A DNA stretch of 47,363 nt from Sphingomonadales bacterium (GTDB lineage Bacteria; Pseudomonadota; Alphaproteobacteria; Sphingomonadales; Sphingomonadaceae). Below are positions 21,390-31,534 of this stretch, in pieces (position 1 is the stretch's first letter; the number at the start of each line of letters is the position of its first letter). The translations under genes were made by a program, and so were the position numbers. The stretch covers positions 1 through 47,363 of the forward strand of contig JACXVD010000015.1 of the NCBI GenBank assembly GCA_014763545.1, read 5' to 3'. The notes beneath the pieces were generated by a model. The model searched no databases and was not told where the DNA came from. It saw nothing but the letters and a program-made list of their open reading frames with translations.

Positions 21390-23557
21390 CAGGTCGCGTC
21401 CCGACCGTAGGAGTAGTAATAGCCGTATTCGTAGCCGTAGCCCGACTGTTTCGGATCGAACTTGTTGAGCACCGCGCCATCGATATGGATATCGTTGGCC
21501 CGCAGGCGACGGATGGCCGCCTGCGCCCCGCCATGGGTCGCGCGGCCGGCCTCGGTCACGAAGATCAGATGTTCGATCCGCTGGGCGAGCAGGATCGTAT
21601 CCGCGAGGCCCAGCACCGGGGGACCATCGAAGATCACCACGTCATAGGCCGCCATGGCCGCATCGCGGAATTCCATGAAGCTGGCGCTCGACAGCAGTTC
21701 CGGCACCGACGGCGGCAGCGGACCGGCAGGGATCAGGTCGAGCCCGGCAGAGTTGGTCTGCACCGCATCGCGCCAGTCGATCTGCCGGGTGAGGATGTTG
21801 GTGAGGCCGATTTCGCGGCTCACGCCCTGGATGTGGTGCTGCGAAGGACGCCGAAGGTCGGCGTCGACCAGCAGCACCTTCTTGCCTTCGCGGACATAGC
21901 TGCGGCCCACGCCATAAGCGACCAGGCTCTTGCCTTCGGACTGCTGGCTCGAGGTGACGAGCATGTTGCGCAGCCCCTCGGTCGACAGCAGGCCAAGCGA
22001 AGTCCTGAGCGCAGCGAAGCTTTCCGACACGCTCGACTTGGGGTTTTCCAGCTCTTCGACGATCGTCTCGTCCGCGTCGAGCTTGGGCACGCTGCCCAGG
22101 AACGGCAGGCCGAGGCGCTCGGTCACATCGTCCGGGGTGCGGGTGGCATCGTGGAGGATTTCCTTCGCGATGATATAGGCCGCAGCCAGGAAGAGGCCCG
22201 CAATCAGGCCCAGCAGGAAGTTGATCATCGGACGCGGGCGGATCGGCCCGCCCGGGGTCATGGCGCGGTCGACGATCGAGATATTGTTGGTCGACACGCC
22301 GGCCGAGGCGCTCACTTCCTTGTAACGCTGCAGCAGCGCATCATACATCGCGCGGTTGGTCGAGGCTTCGCGCGCAAGGATGTTGTACTGCACGCGTTCG
22401 GACTGTTCGACCTCGGTTCCCGACCGCAGGCTGTTGACCTGCGCTTCGAGACGGTCCTCGTTACGGCGAGCGGCTTCAAACTGCTGGCGCAGCGAGCCGC
22501 GCACATCGGCCACGGCTCGGTTGATCTGGGCGTCGATCCCCTCGAGGCGGCGGCGATATTCCTGCATCACCGGATGGTCGGATTTGTAGCGTTCGCTATC
22601 GCGCGCCATATCGGCGGCGACCGAAGCCCGCTGCTGCTGGAGCGACTGGATAAAGCCACTGTTCTGCACCTGCGGGATCGACATCGCGCTGCCGCCCTGG
22701 GCCACGCGATAGGCTTCTTCCGCGGCGATCCGCTCTGTCCGCGCCTGGTTGAGCGCGCTGTTGACGCTGACCAGGTTGGTCACCACCAGCGACGAACTGC
22801 TGCCCGCCGTGCCATCGGCCTGTTCGGGCTGGAGATCGACCAGCCCGATCTTGCGGGCATAGGCGACCTGCGCCTGCTCGCTCTGCTCGAGGCGGTCCTT
22901 GGCCAGTGCCAGCTGCTGTTCGAGATACTGCCGCGCATAGGCCGAACTGTCGAACTTGCGCTGCAAATTCGCAGTGATGAAGGCATCGAGATAGGCATTG
23001 GCAATGGTCGCCGCATAGGATGCGTCGGGGCTGGTGAAGGTCACCTGCACCACACGGCTGTAGCGCGGCAATTCGGCGCTGAGATTGCCGATCAGCGAAT
23101 CGACGATCCGCGCCTTGCGCGTTTCGGCCATGGTCTTGCCCGCCGCCGGTGCTTGCGGCGCAGGAATCTGCATCCGCTCGAAATAGGTGTTGTCCTTGGT
23201 CAGATTGAGCCGGTCGACGACCTTTTCGGCGGTGCCGCGGCTCAGCAGCACGTCGAGCTGGGTCTGCAGGAAGCGTTCCGTATCCCAGTCGGGGCGCGGA
23301 TCGGCGCTGCTGCCCGTGTCGAGCACTTCGGCCGCCTGACTGTCGATCTGCAGCGTGGCAGTCGCCTGGTAGATCGGGGTGGTGGTCAGCGAATAGGCGA
23401 TCGCCAGCGCCACCGCGACGGCGACAATGCCCGCCGCGATGAAGCGATTGCGATAGACCGCCGCGAAAATCCTGCGGAAATCGATATTCAGCGAAGGCAT
23501 CGCTGCTTCGTAGTTATAGCCTTCGTTGTTCGCCGGAATGGATGCCGGTTGGTTCAC
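21389..23557 (-). CDS. Wzc-like polysaccharide co-polymerase with BY-kinase domain
   Basis: A 722-residue inner-membrane protein. Two membrane segments (about residues 37-56 and 445-465) flank a Wzz-type periplasmic region with coiled coils and the GNVR-like segment near YNILAREASTNRAMYD. The cytoplasmic tyrosine autokinase has Walker A SSQQSEGKS, Walker A' LLVDADLRRP, and Walker B VVIFDGPP, and ends in a tyrosine-rich tail, GYGYEYGYYYSYG, with seven tyrosines. Phosphorylation of this tail controls oligomer cycling and polymer length in the family. GTG start with AAGGGAATCC upstream. It is 42 bp after the Wza-like gene and overlaps the next gene. No Wzb-type phosphatase is visible in the window. 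Confidence 0.93.
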   Translation of the reverse strand: MNQPASIPANNEGYNYEAAMPSLNIDFRRIFAAVYRNRFIAAGIVAVAVALAIAYSLTTTPIYQATATLQIDSQAAEVLDTGSSADPRPDWDTERFLQTQLDVLLSRGTAEKVVDRLNLTKDNTYFERMQIPAPQAPAAGKTMAETRKARIVDSLIGNLSAELPRYSRVVQVTFTSPDASYAATIANAYLDAFITANLQRKFDSSAYARQYLEQQLALAKDRLEQSEQAQVAYARKIGLVDLQPEQADGTAGSSSSLVVTNLVSVNSALNQARTERIAAEEAYRVAQGGSAMSIPQVQNSGFIQSLQQQRASVAADMARDSERYKSDHPVMQEYRRRLEGIDAQINRAVADVRGSLRQQFEAARRNEDRLEAQVNSLRSGTEVEQSERVQYNILAREASTNRAMYDALLQRYKEVSASAGVSTNNISIVDRAMTPGGPIRPRPMINFLLGLIAGLFLAAAYIIAKEILHDATRTPDDVTERLGLPFLGSVPKLDADETIVEELENPKSSVSESFAALRTSLGLLSTEGLRNMLVTSSQQSEGKSLVAYGVGRSYVREGKKVLLVDADLRRPSQHHIQGVSREIGLTNILTRQIDWRDAVQTNSAGLDLIPAGPLPPSVPELLSSASFMEFRDAAMAAYDVVIFDGPPVLGLADTILLAQRIEHLIFVTEAGRATHGGAQAAIRRLRANDIHIDGAVLNKFDPKQSGYGYEYGYYYSYGRDAT

Positions 23558-23599
23558 ACTCGGATTCCCTTGGTTTGGGTCGCTTGGGTCAAGCGGATA

Positions 23600-24295
23600 T
23601 CAGAAACTGCGGCTGAAGACCGCGAAGGTCGAGAACAACGGCGCGGTCTGCAGCACGTCGCGATAAACCTGCTTGAGCTTGTCGGTGCCGACAATGACCT
23701 GGTCGCCGGGAAGGATTTCGATGTCCGGATCGATCCCTGCGTTGATCCGCCCGAGGTCGAACAGCCCGCCCACACGCTCACCATTGACGCGGCGGAACAC
23801 GACGACCTGGTTGTATTTGGCGACCTGCGACGGCCCGCGCGCCAGCGCGACCGCGTCGACCAGCGAGATGCGGCTGGGCATTTCGAACACGCCCGGCTGC
23901 ATGACCGCGCCGGTCACCGTGACCTGGCGCAGCGAGGTTTCGGTAATCGCGACTGTCACGCTGGGATCGACCAGATAACGCGCGCCGAAGCGACGCTCCA
24001 GATCGCGGGCAAATTCATTCGCAGTCAGCCCCGCAGCCGGCACGGCACCCAGCAGCGGAACCTGGATATTGCCATCGTTGTCGACAATCGCCCGGGCGAC
24101 CGAGAGATCCGGTTCGCGGAAGACGTTGATCGAAAGCTGGTCGTTCGGCCCGATCACCTGGCGGCGGGGAGCGACGACATTGCCTTCCGGGATCAGCTCA
24201 TAAGCGGCTTGCCCGCTGGGCAGGACCGGGCGCGGGCCGGTGCTGCAACCGGCAAGCAGGCCTGCAAGAGCCAGAATAGCGATAAATTTCTTCAC
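23600..24295 (-). CDS. Wza-like outer-membrane polysaccharide export lipoprotein
   Basis: A 231-residue exporter. The lipoprotein signal KKFIAILALAGLLAGC (lipobox LAGC) is followed by the polysaccharide-export domain (VIGPNDQLSINVFREPDLS, VPLLGAVPAAGLTANEFARDLERRF) and a SLBB domain (VTVTGAVMQPGVFEMP, DAVALARGP). The protein is shorter than E. coli Wza and lacks its C-terminal outer-membrane helix, so a separate outer-membrane part or a different topology is likely. I chose the GTG at 24295 because it gives a normal signal peptide and has GGGGG nine bases upstream. An ATG at 24334 would add 13 residues (MFNQHLTLRGSPK) and has no visible ribosome binding site. Confidence 0.9.
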   Translation of the reverse strand: MKKFIAILALAGLLAGCSTGPRPVLPSGQAAYELIPEGNVVAPRRQVIGPNDQLSINVFREPDLSVARAIVDNDGNIQVPLLGAVPAAGLTANEFARDLERRFGARYLVDPSVTVAITETSLRQVTVTGAVMQPGVFEMPSRISLVDAVALARGPSQVAKYNQVVVFRRVNGERVGGLFDLGRINAGIDPDIEILPGDQVIVGTDKLKQVYRDVLQTAPLFSTFAVFSRSF

Positions 24296-24351
24296 CTTGG
24301 GAGACCCCCGGAGTGTAAGGTGTTGGTTGAACATGGCTGATAGACCGCTTT

Positions 24352-25656
24352 TCACCGGTGAGGCAATCGCCTTCCGGCAGTGTAGGTTGCAGCAGTGCAC
24401 ACAGCATAGACGGCCATCAACGCGCCCGTGCGCAACGGGAAATCGAAAAAGCTGTGCGTCATCAACAGGACGAGCACGCCCCATGCCCCCCATGCGAGAG
24501 CGGGCGCAGCGGCGGTGAACATCCGCCAGCCCAGCAGGGCAACCGCGACCACGCCGGCAAACGCCGTCAGCAATCCCGCCAGCCCGCCTTCGAGCAGCAG
24601 CTGCAGATAATCATTATGCGCCGCCACGATATAGCGGGCCTGGATCATGTCGAGATCCTCGAACGCCATATAGACCGGCACGAAGCTGCCATAACCCGAA
24701 CCCCACGGCCACATCGCGCGCGCCGCCACCAGCGTGTCGCGCGCCATCGTCAGCCGCTGGTCGTCGCCCACCTCGCCGAAACGTTCGAAGATCGCGGAAA
24801 AGGCGGGGACATAGAACAGCGCCAGCGCCCCCACGACAGCCGCCGCGCCCAGCGTCAGCGCCTGGCGGGGCGATGGGCGCCAGACCACCAGCAGCGCGAC
24901 CAGCGTCGCCGGCGCCGCCAGCGTAATGCCAAAGCGCGAGGTGGTGGCGATCACCGACAACGCCAGCACGACCAGCGCCGCCGACAGCACCAGCCGGTAA
25001 CGCCGCAACTGGCCCGGCAGCACCAGCGCCGACAGCAGCAGCATGCCCGAAATGATCAAATCGGCATGATGGTTGCGGTTGGTGAACAAGCCGATCGAAT
25101 CCCCGGCATGTGCGGTGGTGTAGAGCGCCAGCCCGCCTGCCAGCCGCTGCGCGATCCCCAGCAGCGCACTGACCAGCGCGAACCCGGCCAGGATCGCCAG
25201 CAGGCGGCGGGTGTCCGTCCAGCCCAGACGGCACACCGCGACATGCAGGACGAGCGGCGAGAACAGCGTGCCCAGTGTCATCGCAGCCGCCCCCGGATCG
25301 AGCGCCAGCGGCCGCCATCCGGGCGACAGGCCCGCCCCGTCCAGCGCCGCCGCCGCCAGATCGCGCCCCGGAAGCGCAGTCCACAGCGAGGGCGGCAGGG
25401 GCACGAGCTGCAACAATGCCAGCCCCAGCAACGCCAGCGCCAGCTTGGCCGTCCAGGCCAGCGGCATCCGCTTGGGCGAAACGAGCACCAGATAAAGCAC
25501 CGGCAGCGCAGCGAGCGCAATCACCAGCTGGTTGAGCGGGCGCGATGTCCCCCCCACGACCAGCGAGACAAGCATCAGCGCCGCCGAGGCGATGAACAGC
25601 GCACTGCCCTTCTCCTCCACGACCGGCCCATCCGTCGCTGCCGTTGTGTGCTTCAC
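24352..25656 (-). CDS. O-antigen ligase/polymerase family protein (Wzy-like)
   Basis: A 434-residue membrane protein with about 10-12 helices and the Wzy_C/O-antigen ligase core near [20 protein letters not shown] and the large periplasmic segment containing [22 protein letters not shown] and [13 protein letters not shown]. The H-N-x-x-L-Q pattern is typical of the superfamily. In this operon it most likely polymerises lipid-linked repeat units, as Wzy does, but ligase activity cannot be excluded from sequence. Its start overlaps the fcl stop by four bases (ATGA). Confidence 0.9.
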   Translation of the reverse strand: MKHTTAATDGPVVEEKGSALFIASAALMLVSLVVGGTSRPLNQLVIALAALPVLYLVLVSPKRMPLAWTAKLALALLGLALLQLVPLPPSLWTALPGRDLAAAALDGAGLSPGWRPLALDPGAAAMTLGTLFSPLVLHVAVCRLGWTDTRRLLAILAGFALVSALLGIAQRLAGGLALYTTAHAGDSIGLFTNRNHHADLIISGMLLLSALVLPGQLRRYRLVLSAALVVLALSVIATTSRFGITLAAPATLVALLVVWRPSPRQALTLGAAAVVGALALFYVPAFSAIFERFGEVGDDQRLTMARDTLVAARAMWPWGSGYGSFVPVYMAFEDLDMIQARYIVAAHNDYLQLLLEGGLAGLLTAFAGVVAVALLGWRMFTAAAPALAWGAWGVLVLLMTHSFFDFPLRTGALMAVYAVCTAATYTAGRRLPHR

Positions 25657-26600
25657 CCGTCCATCCCCCGTCCCGCGTTTCCTGCGACGAAATCGGCATA
25701 GACCGCTTCGATGCCTTCGCGAAGCCCGATCGTCGGTCGCCAGCCCATGGCGAGCAGCTTGCCGCTGTCCATCAGCTTGCGCGGGGTACCATCGGGCTTG
25801 CTCGGATCGGTCAGGATCTCGCCTTCCAGCCCGACCACCCGCATGACCATTTCGGCCAGCTCGTAGATCGTCACATCGCTGGAGGACCCGACATTGACAT
25901 GCGGTTCGTCGGAATAGGTCTTGAGCAGGAAGACCAGCGCGTCGGCCAGATCGTCGACATGCATGAATTCGCGTCGCGGCGATCCCGTGCCCCAGATCGG
26001 CAGGTCGGCCTCGCCGCGGGCCTTCGCCTCATGCGCCTTGCGGATCAAAGCGGGCAGCACGTGGCTGTTGGCCAGGTCGTAATTGTCGCCGGGGCCATAG
26101 AGGTTGGTCGGCATGGCAGAGATGAAGTCATGCCCATGCTGGCGGCGATAGGCCTGGCACAGCTTGATCCCCGCGATCTTGGCGATTGCGTACCATTCGT
26201 TGGTCGGTTCGAGCGGGCCGGTGAGCAGGCTTTCCTCGACGATCGGCTGCTCGGCGAATTTGGGGTAGATGCAGGACGAGCCGAGGAACAGCAGCTTTTC
26301 GGTATCCTGCCGATGCGCCGCCTCGATCACATTCGCCTCGATCATGAGGTTGTCGTAGAGGAAATCGGCCGGATAGGTGTCGTTGGCGTGGATCCCGCCG
26401 ACGCGCGCGGCGGCGACCACCACCGCATCGGGCTTCTCGCGCGCGAACCATCCGCGCACTGCGGCCTGGTCCATCAAGTCGAGCGTATCGCGCCCGGCGG
26501 TCAACACCTCGCAATCCTCGCGCCCCAGCCGGCGGACGAGCGCCGAGCCGACCATCCCGCGATGCCCGGCGATGAATATCCGTTTCCCGGCGAGTTCCAT
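25653..26600 (-). CDS. fcl: GDP-L-fucose synthase (GMER)
   Basis: A 315-residue bifunctional epimerase/reductase that turns GDP-4-keto-6-deoxymannose into GDP-L-fucose with NADPH. Visible are the NADP motif GHRGMVGSA (residues 12-20), the catalytic SSCIYP, and the [11 protein letters not shown] (YxxxK) motif, with [18 protein letters not shown] near the sugar site. The length fits Fcl/WcaG. The ATG at 26600 is preceded by AGGGAAG. With gmd in the same operon it completes GDP-fucose synthesis. It starts two bases after the GT4 gene's stop and overlaps the Wzy-like gene. Confidence 0.96.
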   Translation of the reverse strand: MELAGKRIFIAGHRGMVGSALVRRLGREDCEVLTAGRDTLDLMDQAAVRGWFAREKPDAVVVAAARVGGIHANDTYPADFLYDNLMIEANVIEAAHRQDTEKLLFLGSSCIYPKFAEQPIVEESLLTGPLEPTNEWYAIAKIAGIKLCQAYRRQHGHDFISAMPTNLYGPGDNYDLANSHVLPALIRKAHEAKARGEADLPIWGTGSPRREFMHVDDLADALVFLLKTYSDEPHVNVGSSSDVTIYELAEMVMRVVGLEGEILTDPSKPDGTPRKLMDSGKLLAMGWRPTIGLREGIEAVYADFVAGNAGRGMDG

Positions 26601-26602
26601 GG

Positions 26603-27796
26603 TCACGCTTCCCTGCTTTCCAACTGCCCGCGCCCGGCGAGGACGCAATCGACAATCGCGCGATATTCGCGCGCAAATTCCTTCTGCCGCCGGCTGAAAT
26701 CGGCGCGTGCGGCGGCGGCATGGCTGCTTTCGGCAACCGGATCCCATTCGGACAGCGCCCGGCGCATGGCATCGGCCAGCTCTTCGGGACTGTCGGGCGC
26801 AAAATAATCCGCGCGGGGCGGCGCCTGTTCGCGGTGGACCGGGATATCGGACAGGATCACTCGCTTGCCCAGCGTCCGCGCTTCCTCGACGGTGCTGCTC
26901 CAGCCTTCGAAGCGCGACGGATTGATCAGCGCCACACAGTCGCGCATCAGTGCCAGCAGGTGGCTGCGCGGCACCAGCCCGACGAGGCGGAAGTCGTCTG
27001 CCACCCCGCATTCTTCGATCAGCGCATGGACGCGGTCGATATGGGCAGGATCGAACTTGTTGGCGACATTGCCACTGGCAAGCACCAGCACCGGCTCGCC
27101 CGCAGCGCGCAGCAGCCCCAGCGCGCGAATTGCGGCGGCATGGTTCTTGTGCGCCCAGAACTGGTTGGGCAGGAAGAAGAACGGGCCCGAAAAGCCGTAG
27201 GTTTCCTCGAGCTCGGCACGGCTGACGGCGCCCTCCACCGCCATATCGGCCACGAAATGGAGCACATGTGCCTTGTCCGCCGCCTGCGGCAGAAAGGCGG
27301 CGAGATTGCCACGCGCATCCTCGCTGGAAACGATCATCGCATCGCTTTGCTGCGCCATCCGGCGGAAGGCCCGGTCGCGCCGCGTGCGCACCTCTTCGGT
27401 GTAGAGTTCGGGCAGCACGAGATGCTGGAAATCGGGGATCCACGCGATCGAGGGAACTGCACTGCCGCGCCCCAGCGTGGTCCGGTGCGACAGCAGCGCG
27501 ATCCCGTGCCGCTTCAACCAGCCGGCGAACAGGGGATCGTGGCCGATCAGTCGCTTGAGTGCGACGCCGGCGGTCTTCGCCAGGCCGCGACCCTCGACAT
27601 AGGGGCACGCCAGCACCGTAACGCCGGTATCGGCGAATTCGCCGCGCGCATCCTCCACCATGTCCGGTGGCACCAGCAGGACCGGCTCAATGCCGGTTTC
27701 CGGTGCCGTGGCGAAGGCGAGGAACAGGTTGCGCAGGTAATTGACCCCGCCCATCCACGCCCGCTTGCGATCGGAAAAGATGAAGCCCACGCGCAT
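26603..27796 (-). CDS. GT4-like glycosyltransferase
   Basis: A 397-residue GT-B-fold transferase. The C-terminal half has [74 protein letters not shown]; the [11 protein letters not shown] segment is the E-x7-E nucleotide-sugar site of family 4, and the pattern resembles bacterial mannosyl- and fucosyltransferase groups. The N-terminal half is typical acceptor-side. The ATG at 27796 overlaps the epimerase stop by one base. A fucose or mannose donor is plausible because of gmd and fcl but is not proven. Confidence 0.9.
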   Translation of the reverse strand: MRVGFIFSDRKRAWMGGVNYLRNLFLAFATAPETGIEPVLLVPPDMVEDARGEFADTGVTVLACPYVEGRGLAKTAGVALKRLIGHDPLFAGWLKRHGIALLSHRTTLGRGSAVPSIAWIPDFQHLVLPELYTEEVRTRRDRAFRRMAQQSDAMIVSSEDARGNLAAFLPQAADKAHVLHFVADMAVEGAVSRAELEETYGFSGPFFFLPNQFWAHKNHAAAIRALGLLRAAGEPVLVLASGNVANKFDPAHIDRVHALIEECGVADDFRLVGLVPRSHLLALMRDCVALINPSRFEGWSSTVEEARTLGKRVILSDIPVHREQAPPRADYFAPDSPEELADAMRRALSEWDPVAESSHAAAARADFSRRQKEFAREYRAIVDCVLAGRGQLESREA

Positions 27797-28725
27797 CAGC
27801 TGCGTTGCCCGGCGAACCAGGCGACATAATCGGCAATCCCGGTGGCGAGCGCCACCTGCGGTTCCCATCCGAGCGCGCGTGCGCTGGAAATGTCGGCGCA
27901 CATATGCGGCGGATCGCCCGGGCGCTGGACCCCGCTGAAGGTGGGGCGCCCCGGCCCGCCGAGCCCATCGGCGACCAGGGTGACAATCTCGGCGATCGCA
28001 TGGGCCCGGCCGGCCCCGCCGTTCACCACCGGGGCATCGCCCGCCGCATGCGGCAACGCCGCCAGCATCAGCCGTGCGGCATCTTCGACCTGCAGCCAGT
28101 CGCGCGATTCCTCGCCCGTCCCGCCGAACTGCGCATCGCCGGTTGCCAGCCGATTGCACGCATCCCACAGCAATTGCTTGCGCAGCCCCGCGCCATAGAT
28201 CGAGAAGAACCGAACCGCGATCGACCGCAGCCCGAATTGCGCGCCATAGGAGCGGGCGAGCTGTTCGGACATCAGCTTGTGCCAGCCATAGGGAGAAAGC
28301 GGGCGCGTGGGCGCGTCGGGCGGGGTCGGCAGGGTTTCCACCCGGCCATACACGCCGCCGCTCGACGGCAGCACCAGCCCCGCCTCGGGCGCGCAACCGC
28401 GCATCCATTCGAGCAGCGCCAGCGTGCTGCCGACGGTGCGCGCAAAATCGCCCGCCGGATCGTCGATCGAGGCGGCGACCGAGCCGCTGCCCGCGCAATG
28501 CAACACCCCGGCAATCGGATCTCCCGCGGCATCGGCCACGGCAGCGAGCCCGGCGGCATCGACATCGCCGCTGTGCCAGTGCGACAGGCCCCATTCGGCC
28601 ATTTCGCCAGGCGCCCAGTCGCCGTGCCCCAGCCCGATCACGCGCGCACCCGCAGCCGCTGCCGCGCGCGCCGTATGGCGGCCCAGGAAACCATGCGCAC
28701 CGGTGACGAGATAGGTATCAGTCAC
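27796..28725 (-). CDS. NAD-dependent sugar-nucleotide epimerase/dehydratase
   Basis: A 309-residue extended short-chain dehydrogenase. It has the NAD motif GAHGFLGRH (residues 8-16), SSGGVYG (catalytic Ser/Thr region), and PYGWHKLMSEQ (YxxxK), similar in layout to GalE/UDP-glucuronate epimerases. The substrate is not clear. The GTG at 28725 was chosen because it lies immediately before the Rossmann strand, has GGAGGG upstream and overlaps the methyltransferase stop by 8 bases. An ATG 10 codons upstream is possible. Confidence 0.88.
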   Translation of the reverse strand: MTDTYLVTGAHGFLGRHTARAAAAAGARVIGLGHGDWAPGEMAEWGLSHWHSGDVDAAGLAAVADAAGDPIAGVLHCAGSGSVAASIDDPAGDFARTVGSTLALLEWMRGCAPEAGLVLPSSGGVYGRVETLPTPPDAPTRPLSPYGWHKLMSEQLARSYGAQFGLRSIAVRFFSIYGAGLRKQLLWDACNRLATGDAQFGGTGEESRDWLQVEDAARLMLAALPHAAGDAPVVNGGAGRAHAIAEIVTLVADGLGGPGRPTFSGVQRPGDPPHMCADISSARALGWEPQVALATGIADYVAWFAGQRS

Positions 28726-29560
28726 CGTGCGCCGCACCCTCCGGCTTGTCGGCAACGAAGCTGTGCAACCGGCCCGGCGTGCGATTGCGCGCGCCGCGCA
28801 GCGTCAGCAGCCAGCCGGGCACCAGCGGGGCGAGCGCCGTCGCGCCGAATTTCCGCGCAACCGCGCGTTTCATCTTCGCGCGGCTGTTGGGATAGAGATT
28901 GATGTCGCTTTCGAACGGATTGAACTCGTGCGCGATCGCCAATCCGGCCCCTTCGATGGCCCCGCGATATTCGGCACGGGTATAGGCGTGTTCGCCGCCA
29001 TACAGGCGATGCAACGGGTGCATCGCGAGGAAAGCGGGCAGTTCGCCTGCATCGGTGATGACATGTTCGCGCACGCCGATGAAGCGCCCGCCGGGCTTGA
29101 GCACGCGCGCGATTTCCTTGCACAAATCGCCCAGGTCGCGCGCGTGATGGAGCACGGCGCGGCAGGAAACGAGATCAAAACTGGCGTCGGCAAAAGGCAG
29201 GCTCTCGCCCCATTCCTGCACCACCTCGATCGGCAAATGCGCTTCTGCCGCCAGCGCGCGGATCGCTCCGGCGCCCACCCGGTCGCTTGGATCGGGCTCG
29301 AGCGCGGACACCTGCCACCCGTCGCTCGCCAGGGCGAAGCTGGAAATGCCCCGCCCCGCTCCGATGTCGAGCGCCCGCCCCGGCACCGGCGGCAGCAGCG
29401 GGCGGATCGCGGCCCATTCGCTGCTCGCATGATACCGGCGCGCCGCTTCGATCAGCGGATCGTCATAGAAACAGGCCCGCACGAACTCGCCCAGCTCCGG
29501 CCGACCGTTGAGCGAGAGGACAGCCTCTTCCCAGCTGAGCTGCGGGGCAATGTCGGTCAT
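28718..29560 (-). CDS. SAM-dependent class I methyltransferase
   Basis: A 280-residue methyltransferase with motif [17 protein letters not shown], the acidic post-I strand [10 protein letters not shown], motif II region [12 protein letters not shown] and the motif III-like [17 protein letters not shown]. It belongs to the type 11 group, and in this operon probably O-methylates a sugar of the repeat unit (inference). The ATG at 29560 overlaps the acyltransferase stop (ATGA) and has GGAGG upstream. The longer reading frame upstream is antisense-like and not coding. Confidence 0.9.
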   Translation of the reverse strand: MTDIAPQLSWEEAVLSLNGRPELGEFVRACFYDDPLIEAARRYHASSEWAAIRPLLPPVPGRALDIGAGRGISSFALASDGWQVSALEPDPSDRVGAGAIRALAAEAHLPIEVVQEWGESLPFADASFDLVSCRAVLHHARDLGDLCKEIARVLKPGGRFIGVREHVITDAGELPAFLAMHPLHRLYGGEHAYTRAEYRGAIEGAGLAIAHEFNPFESDINLYPNSRAKMKRAVARKFGATALAPLVPGWLLTLRGARNRTPGRLHSFVADKPEGAAHGD

Positions 29561-30129
29561 GCTCGGTTGTCCTCCCGGATGATGCGGGCCGGATTGCCGG
29601 CCACTACGGCATAGGCCGGCACGTCGCGCGTCACGATGCTGCCGCAACCGATCACCGCGCCTTCGCCGATAGTGACCCCGGCAAGCACGATGGTGTTGAA
29701 CCCGATCCACGCCTTGTCGCCGATCCGCACCGGCGCCATGCGCACGTTCGACCAGTCCTTGCGCCCTTCGAAATACTCGCTGACGTCGGTCGCGCGCTCT
29801 TCCCAGCGCAAACCGTGGGAATGATGGTCGATGATGGTGCAGCCCCACGAAATGAGCACGTCATCGCCAATCTCGATTTCCTGCGCACAGGTCAGCGATG
29901 ATGCGCCGATGAACGTGTTGCGCCCGATGCGCACGACCGCCGTGGGCCGTTCGGCCTTGATCGTCCCTTCGAAAATCGAACCTTCGCCAATTTCCAGCCG
30001 TGCAGGGGGCCGGTTGCCGATACCCTGCCAATTGACCTTGGTCCGCGCAGCGACGGTCGCATCGCAGCGTGCGAGCACACGCTTGCGGGCACGATCGTCG
30101 CGAAGCTGGCGCAGGAACTTGCGGATCAT
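29557..30129 (-). CDS. left-handed beta-helix acyltransferase (maltose/galactoside acetyltransferase-like)
   Basis: A 190-residue hexapeptide-repeat protein: [56 protein letters not shown] (the HxxH loop carries the catalytic histidine), [49 protein letters not shown]. It is probably a sugar O-acetyltransferase. It is the second such enzyme in the operon, besides the one at 19616, so the polymer may be acylated at two positions. It overlaps the flippase stop and the methyltransferase start, four bases each. Confidence 0.9.
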   Translation of the reverse strand: MIRKFLRQLRDDRARKRVLARCDATVAARTKVNWQGIGNRPPARLEIGEGSIFEGTIKAERPTAVVRIGRNTFIGASSLTCAQEIEIGDDVLISWGCTIIDHHSHGLRWEERATDVSEYFEGRKDWSNVRMAPVRIGDKAWIGFNTIVLAGVTIGEGAVIGCGSIVTRDVPAYAVVAGNPARIIREDNRA

Positions 30130-31487
30130 CGCGTCGGCCTCAGATTCTTGAACATGATGATGCCCAGCGGGATCGCGGTGAACAGAACGTAGCAGACGAT
30201 CGTGATCCAGATCACCGACCATAGCCCGAGCTGGCCCACGAGCACCAGCTTAAGCGTCAGCGCCACGATTCCCATGATGATCGAGCAGATCACCTGCGGT
30301 CGCACGATGTGGGCACCGTTGAGATAGACGGTCGTTGGCACCGCGAGAGCTTCGATGCATTTCCACACCACGAAACCGACCAGCAAGGCCCCGGTCACGG
30401 GCACGGCATGGCCGAGCCAGGCGGTCACAATGGTGTCGCTGAGCAGGGCAATCGCGAGCGAGACGACCAAAACCGACCCCACTGCCAGCCCCAGCGTCCA
30501 CATCAGCGTGCGACGAATCCAGGCGTGGTCGCCGCGCCGGATCGCTTCGCTATAGGCAGGCCAGAACGGCGCGAGGGTGATGGTCAGCAGCATCGTCGAA
30601 ACCGAAAACAGCCGCTCGTATACGGCATAGTGCCCGGCCACCACCGGTGAAAAACTATGCGCCACGATCAGCGCATCGAGCCGGTAGGTCACCGCGGCAA
30701 TCGCCTGCAGCAGGAAGAAGCCCCCGCCAAGGCGCAGGATGGTGCGGACCATCGCCGGGTCGAGCTCGCTCAGCCGCGGCCACAGGTCGCGGCGCTGGAA
30801 CAGGAAGAAGGTGGTGAAATTGAGCAGCATCGCCAGCTGCGGGCCGCCGAACAGGGCGAGCACCATCCACGGCACCCCGGCATCAAGGTGGATCGCCGTG
30901 ATCACCCCTGCCAGCGAGATGAAGCTGCCCAGGCCCAGCCAGGCATTGGCCTGATATCCCTGCTGCAACCCCATCTGCGTTTTCGAGGCAAGCGCCAGCG
31001 GCACCGCACAGGCCAGCATGGCGAAGAATGCCATCGCCGCCGGGGCCGCCTCGCTGCGGCCCAGCGGGTCCGACAGGTTGAACGCGGCGGCCCAATCGAC
31101 AAACATCGGCGATGTGGCCGCGAACAGGCCCAGCAGCGCACCGATCACCAGCTGCGCGGAAAAGCCGCTGGCGATGACCCGCCGGGTTTCACCGGCGTCG
31201 TCGCTCCCGGTGGAGGAGGCAACCAGCGTCAGCACCCCGTTGCCGATCCCGAAATCGGCAAAGGTCATCAGCGCGCCGATCGAGCTGAGCATCATCCACA
31301 TGCCGAACCGTTCGGGCCCGAGATGTTCGCTGGCCAGCGGCACGGTGACCAGCAGCACCAGAAGATTGCCGAACCGTGCGACCAGCGACACCGCCGATGT
31401 CGCAGCCGCCCGGCGCAGGCGCTGCGTTCCCCGGTCGTCCGAGGAAAGGAAGGTCCTGATCCGCCGTTTCATGGCCAGTGCCATCAT
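30126..31487 (-). CDS. Wzx-like polysaccharide flippase (MATE/MVF superfamily)
   Basis: A 453-residue membrane protein with about 12-14 helices, containing [47 protein letters not shown] near the N-terminus, the typical start of Wzx/RfbX-type flippases (the L-G-x-x-x-F-G-x-W region). It would flip undecaprenyl-linked repeat units to the periplasm. Two starts are possible, ATG 31487 or ATG 31472; neither has a strong ribosome binding site. It follows gmd by 47 bases. Confidence 0.9.
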   Translation of the reverse strand: MMALAMKRRIRTFLSSDDRGTQRLRRAAATSAVSLVARFGNLLVLLVTVPLASEHLGPERFGMWMMLSSIGALMTFADFGIGNGVLTLVASSTGSDDAGETRRVIASGFSAQLVIGALLGLFAATSPMFVDWAAAFNLSDPLGRSEAAPAAMAFFAMLACAVPLALASKTQMGLQQGYQANAWLGLGSFISLAGVITAIHLDAGVPWMVLALFGGPQLAMLLNFTTFFLFQRRDLWPRLSELDPAMVRTILRLGGGFFLLQAIAAVTYRLDALIVAHSFSPVVAGHYAVYERLFSVSTMLLTITLAPFWPAYSEAIRRGDHAWIRRTLMWTLGLAVGSVLVVSLAIALLSDTIVTAWLGHAVPVTGALLVGFVVWKCIEALAVPTTVYLNGAHIVRPQVICSIIMGIVALTLKLVLVGQLGLWSVIWITIVCYVLFTAIPLGIIMFKNLRPTR

Positions 31488-31534
31488 GCCGTCCGGTCTT
31501 GTCCGGAGACGGGCCGCATGACCCGCCGCCAGCT

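Noticed and set aside
21308-24340. A 1010-codon open frame antisense to the wzc- and wza-like genes
   Set aside because: Same kind of GC-driven shadow; no domain, no ribosome binding site, and the opposite strand encodes clear proteins.
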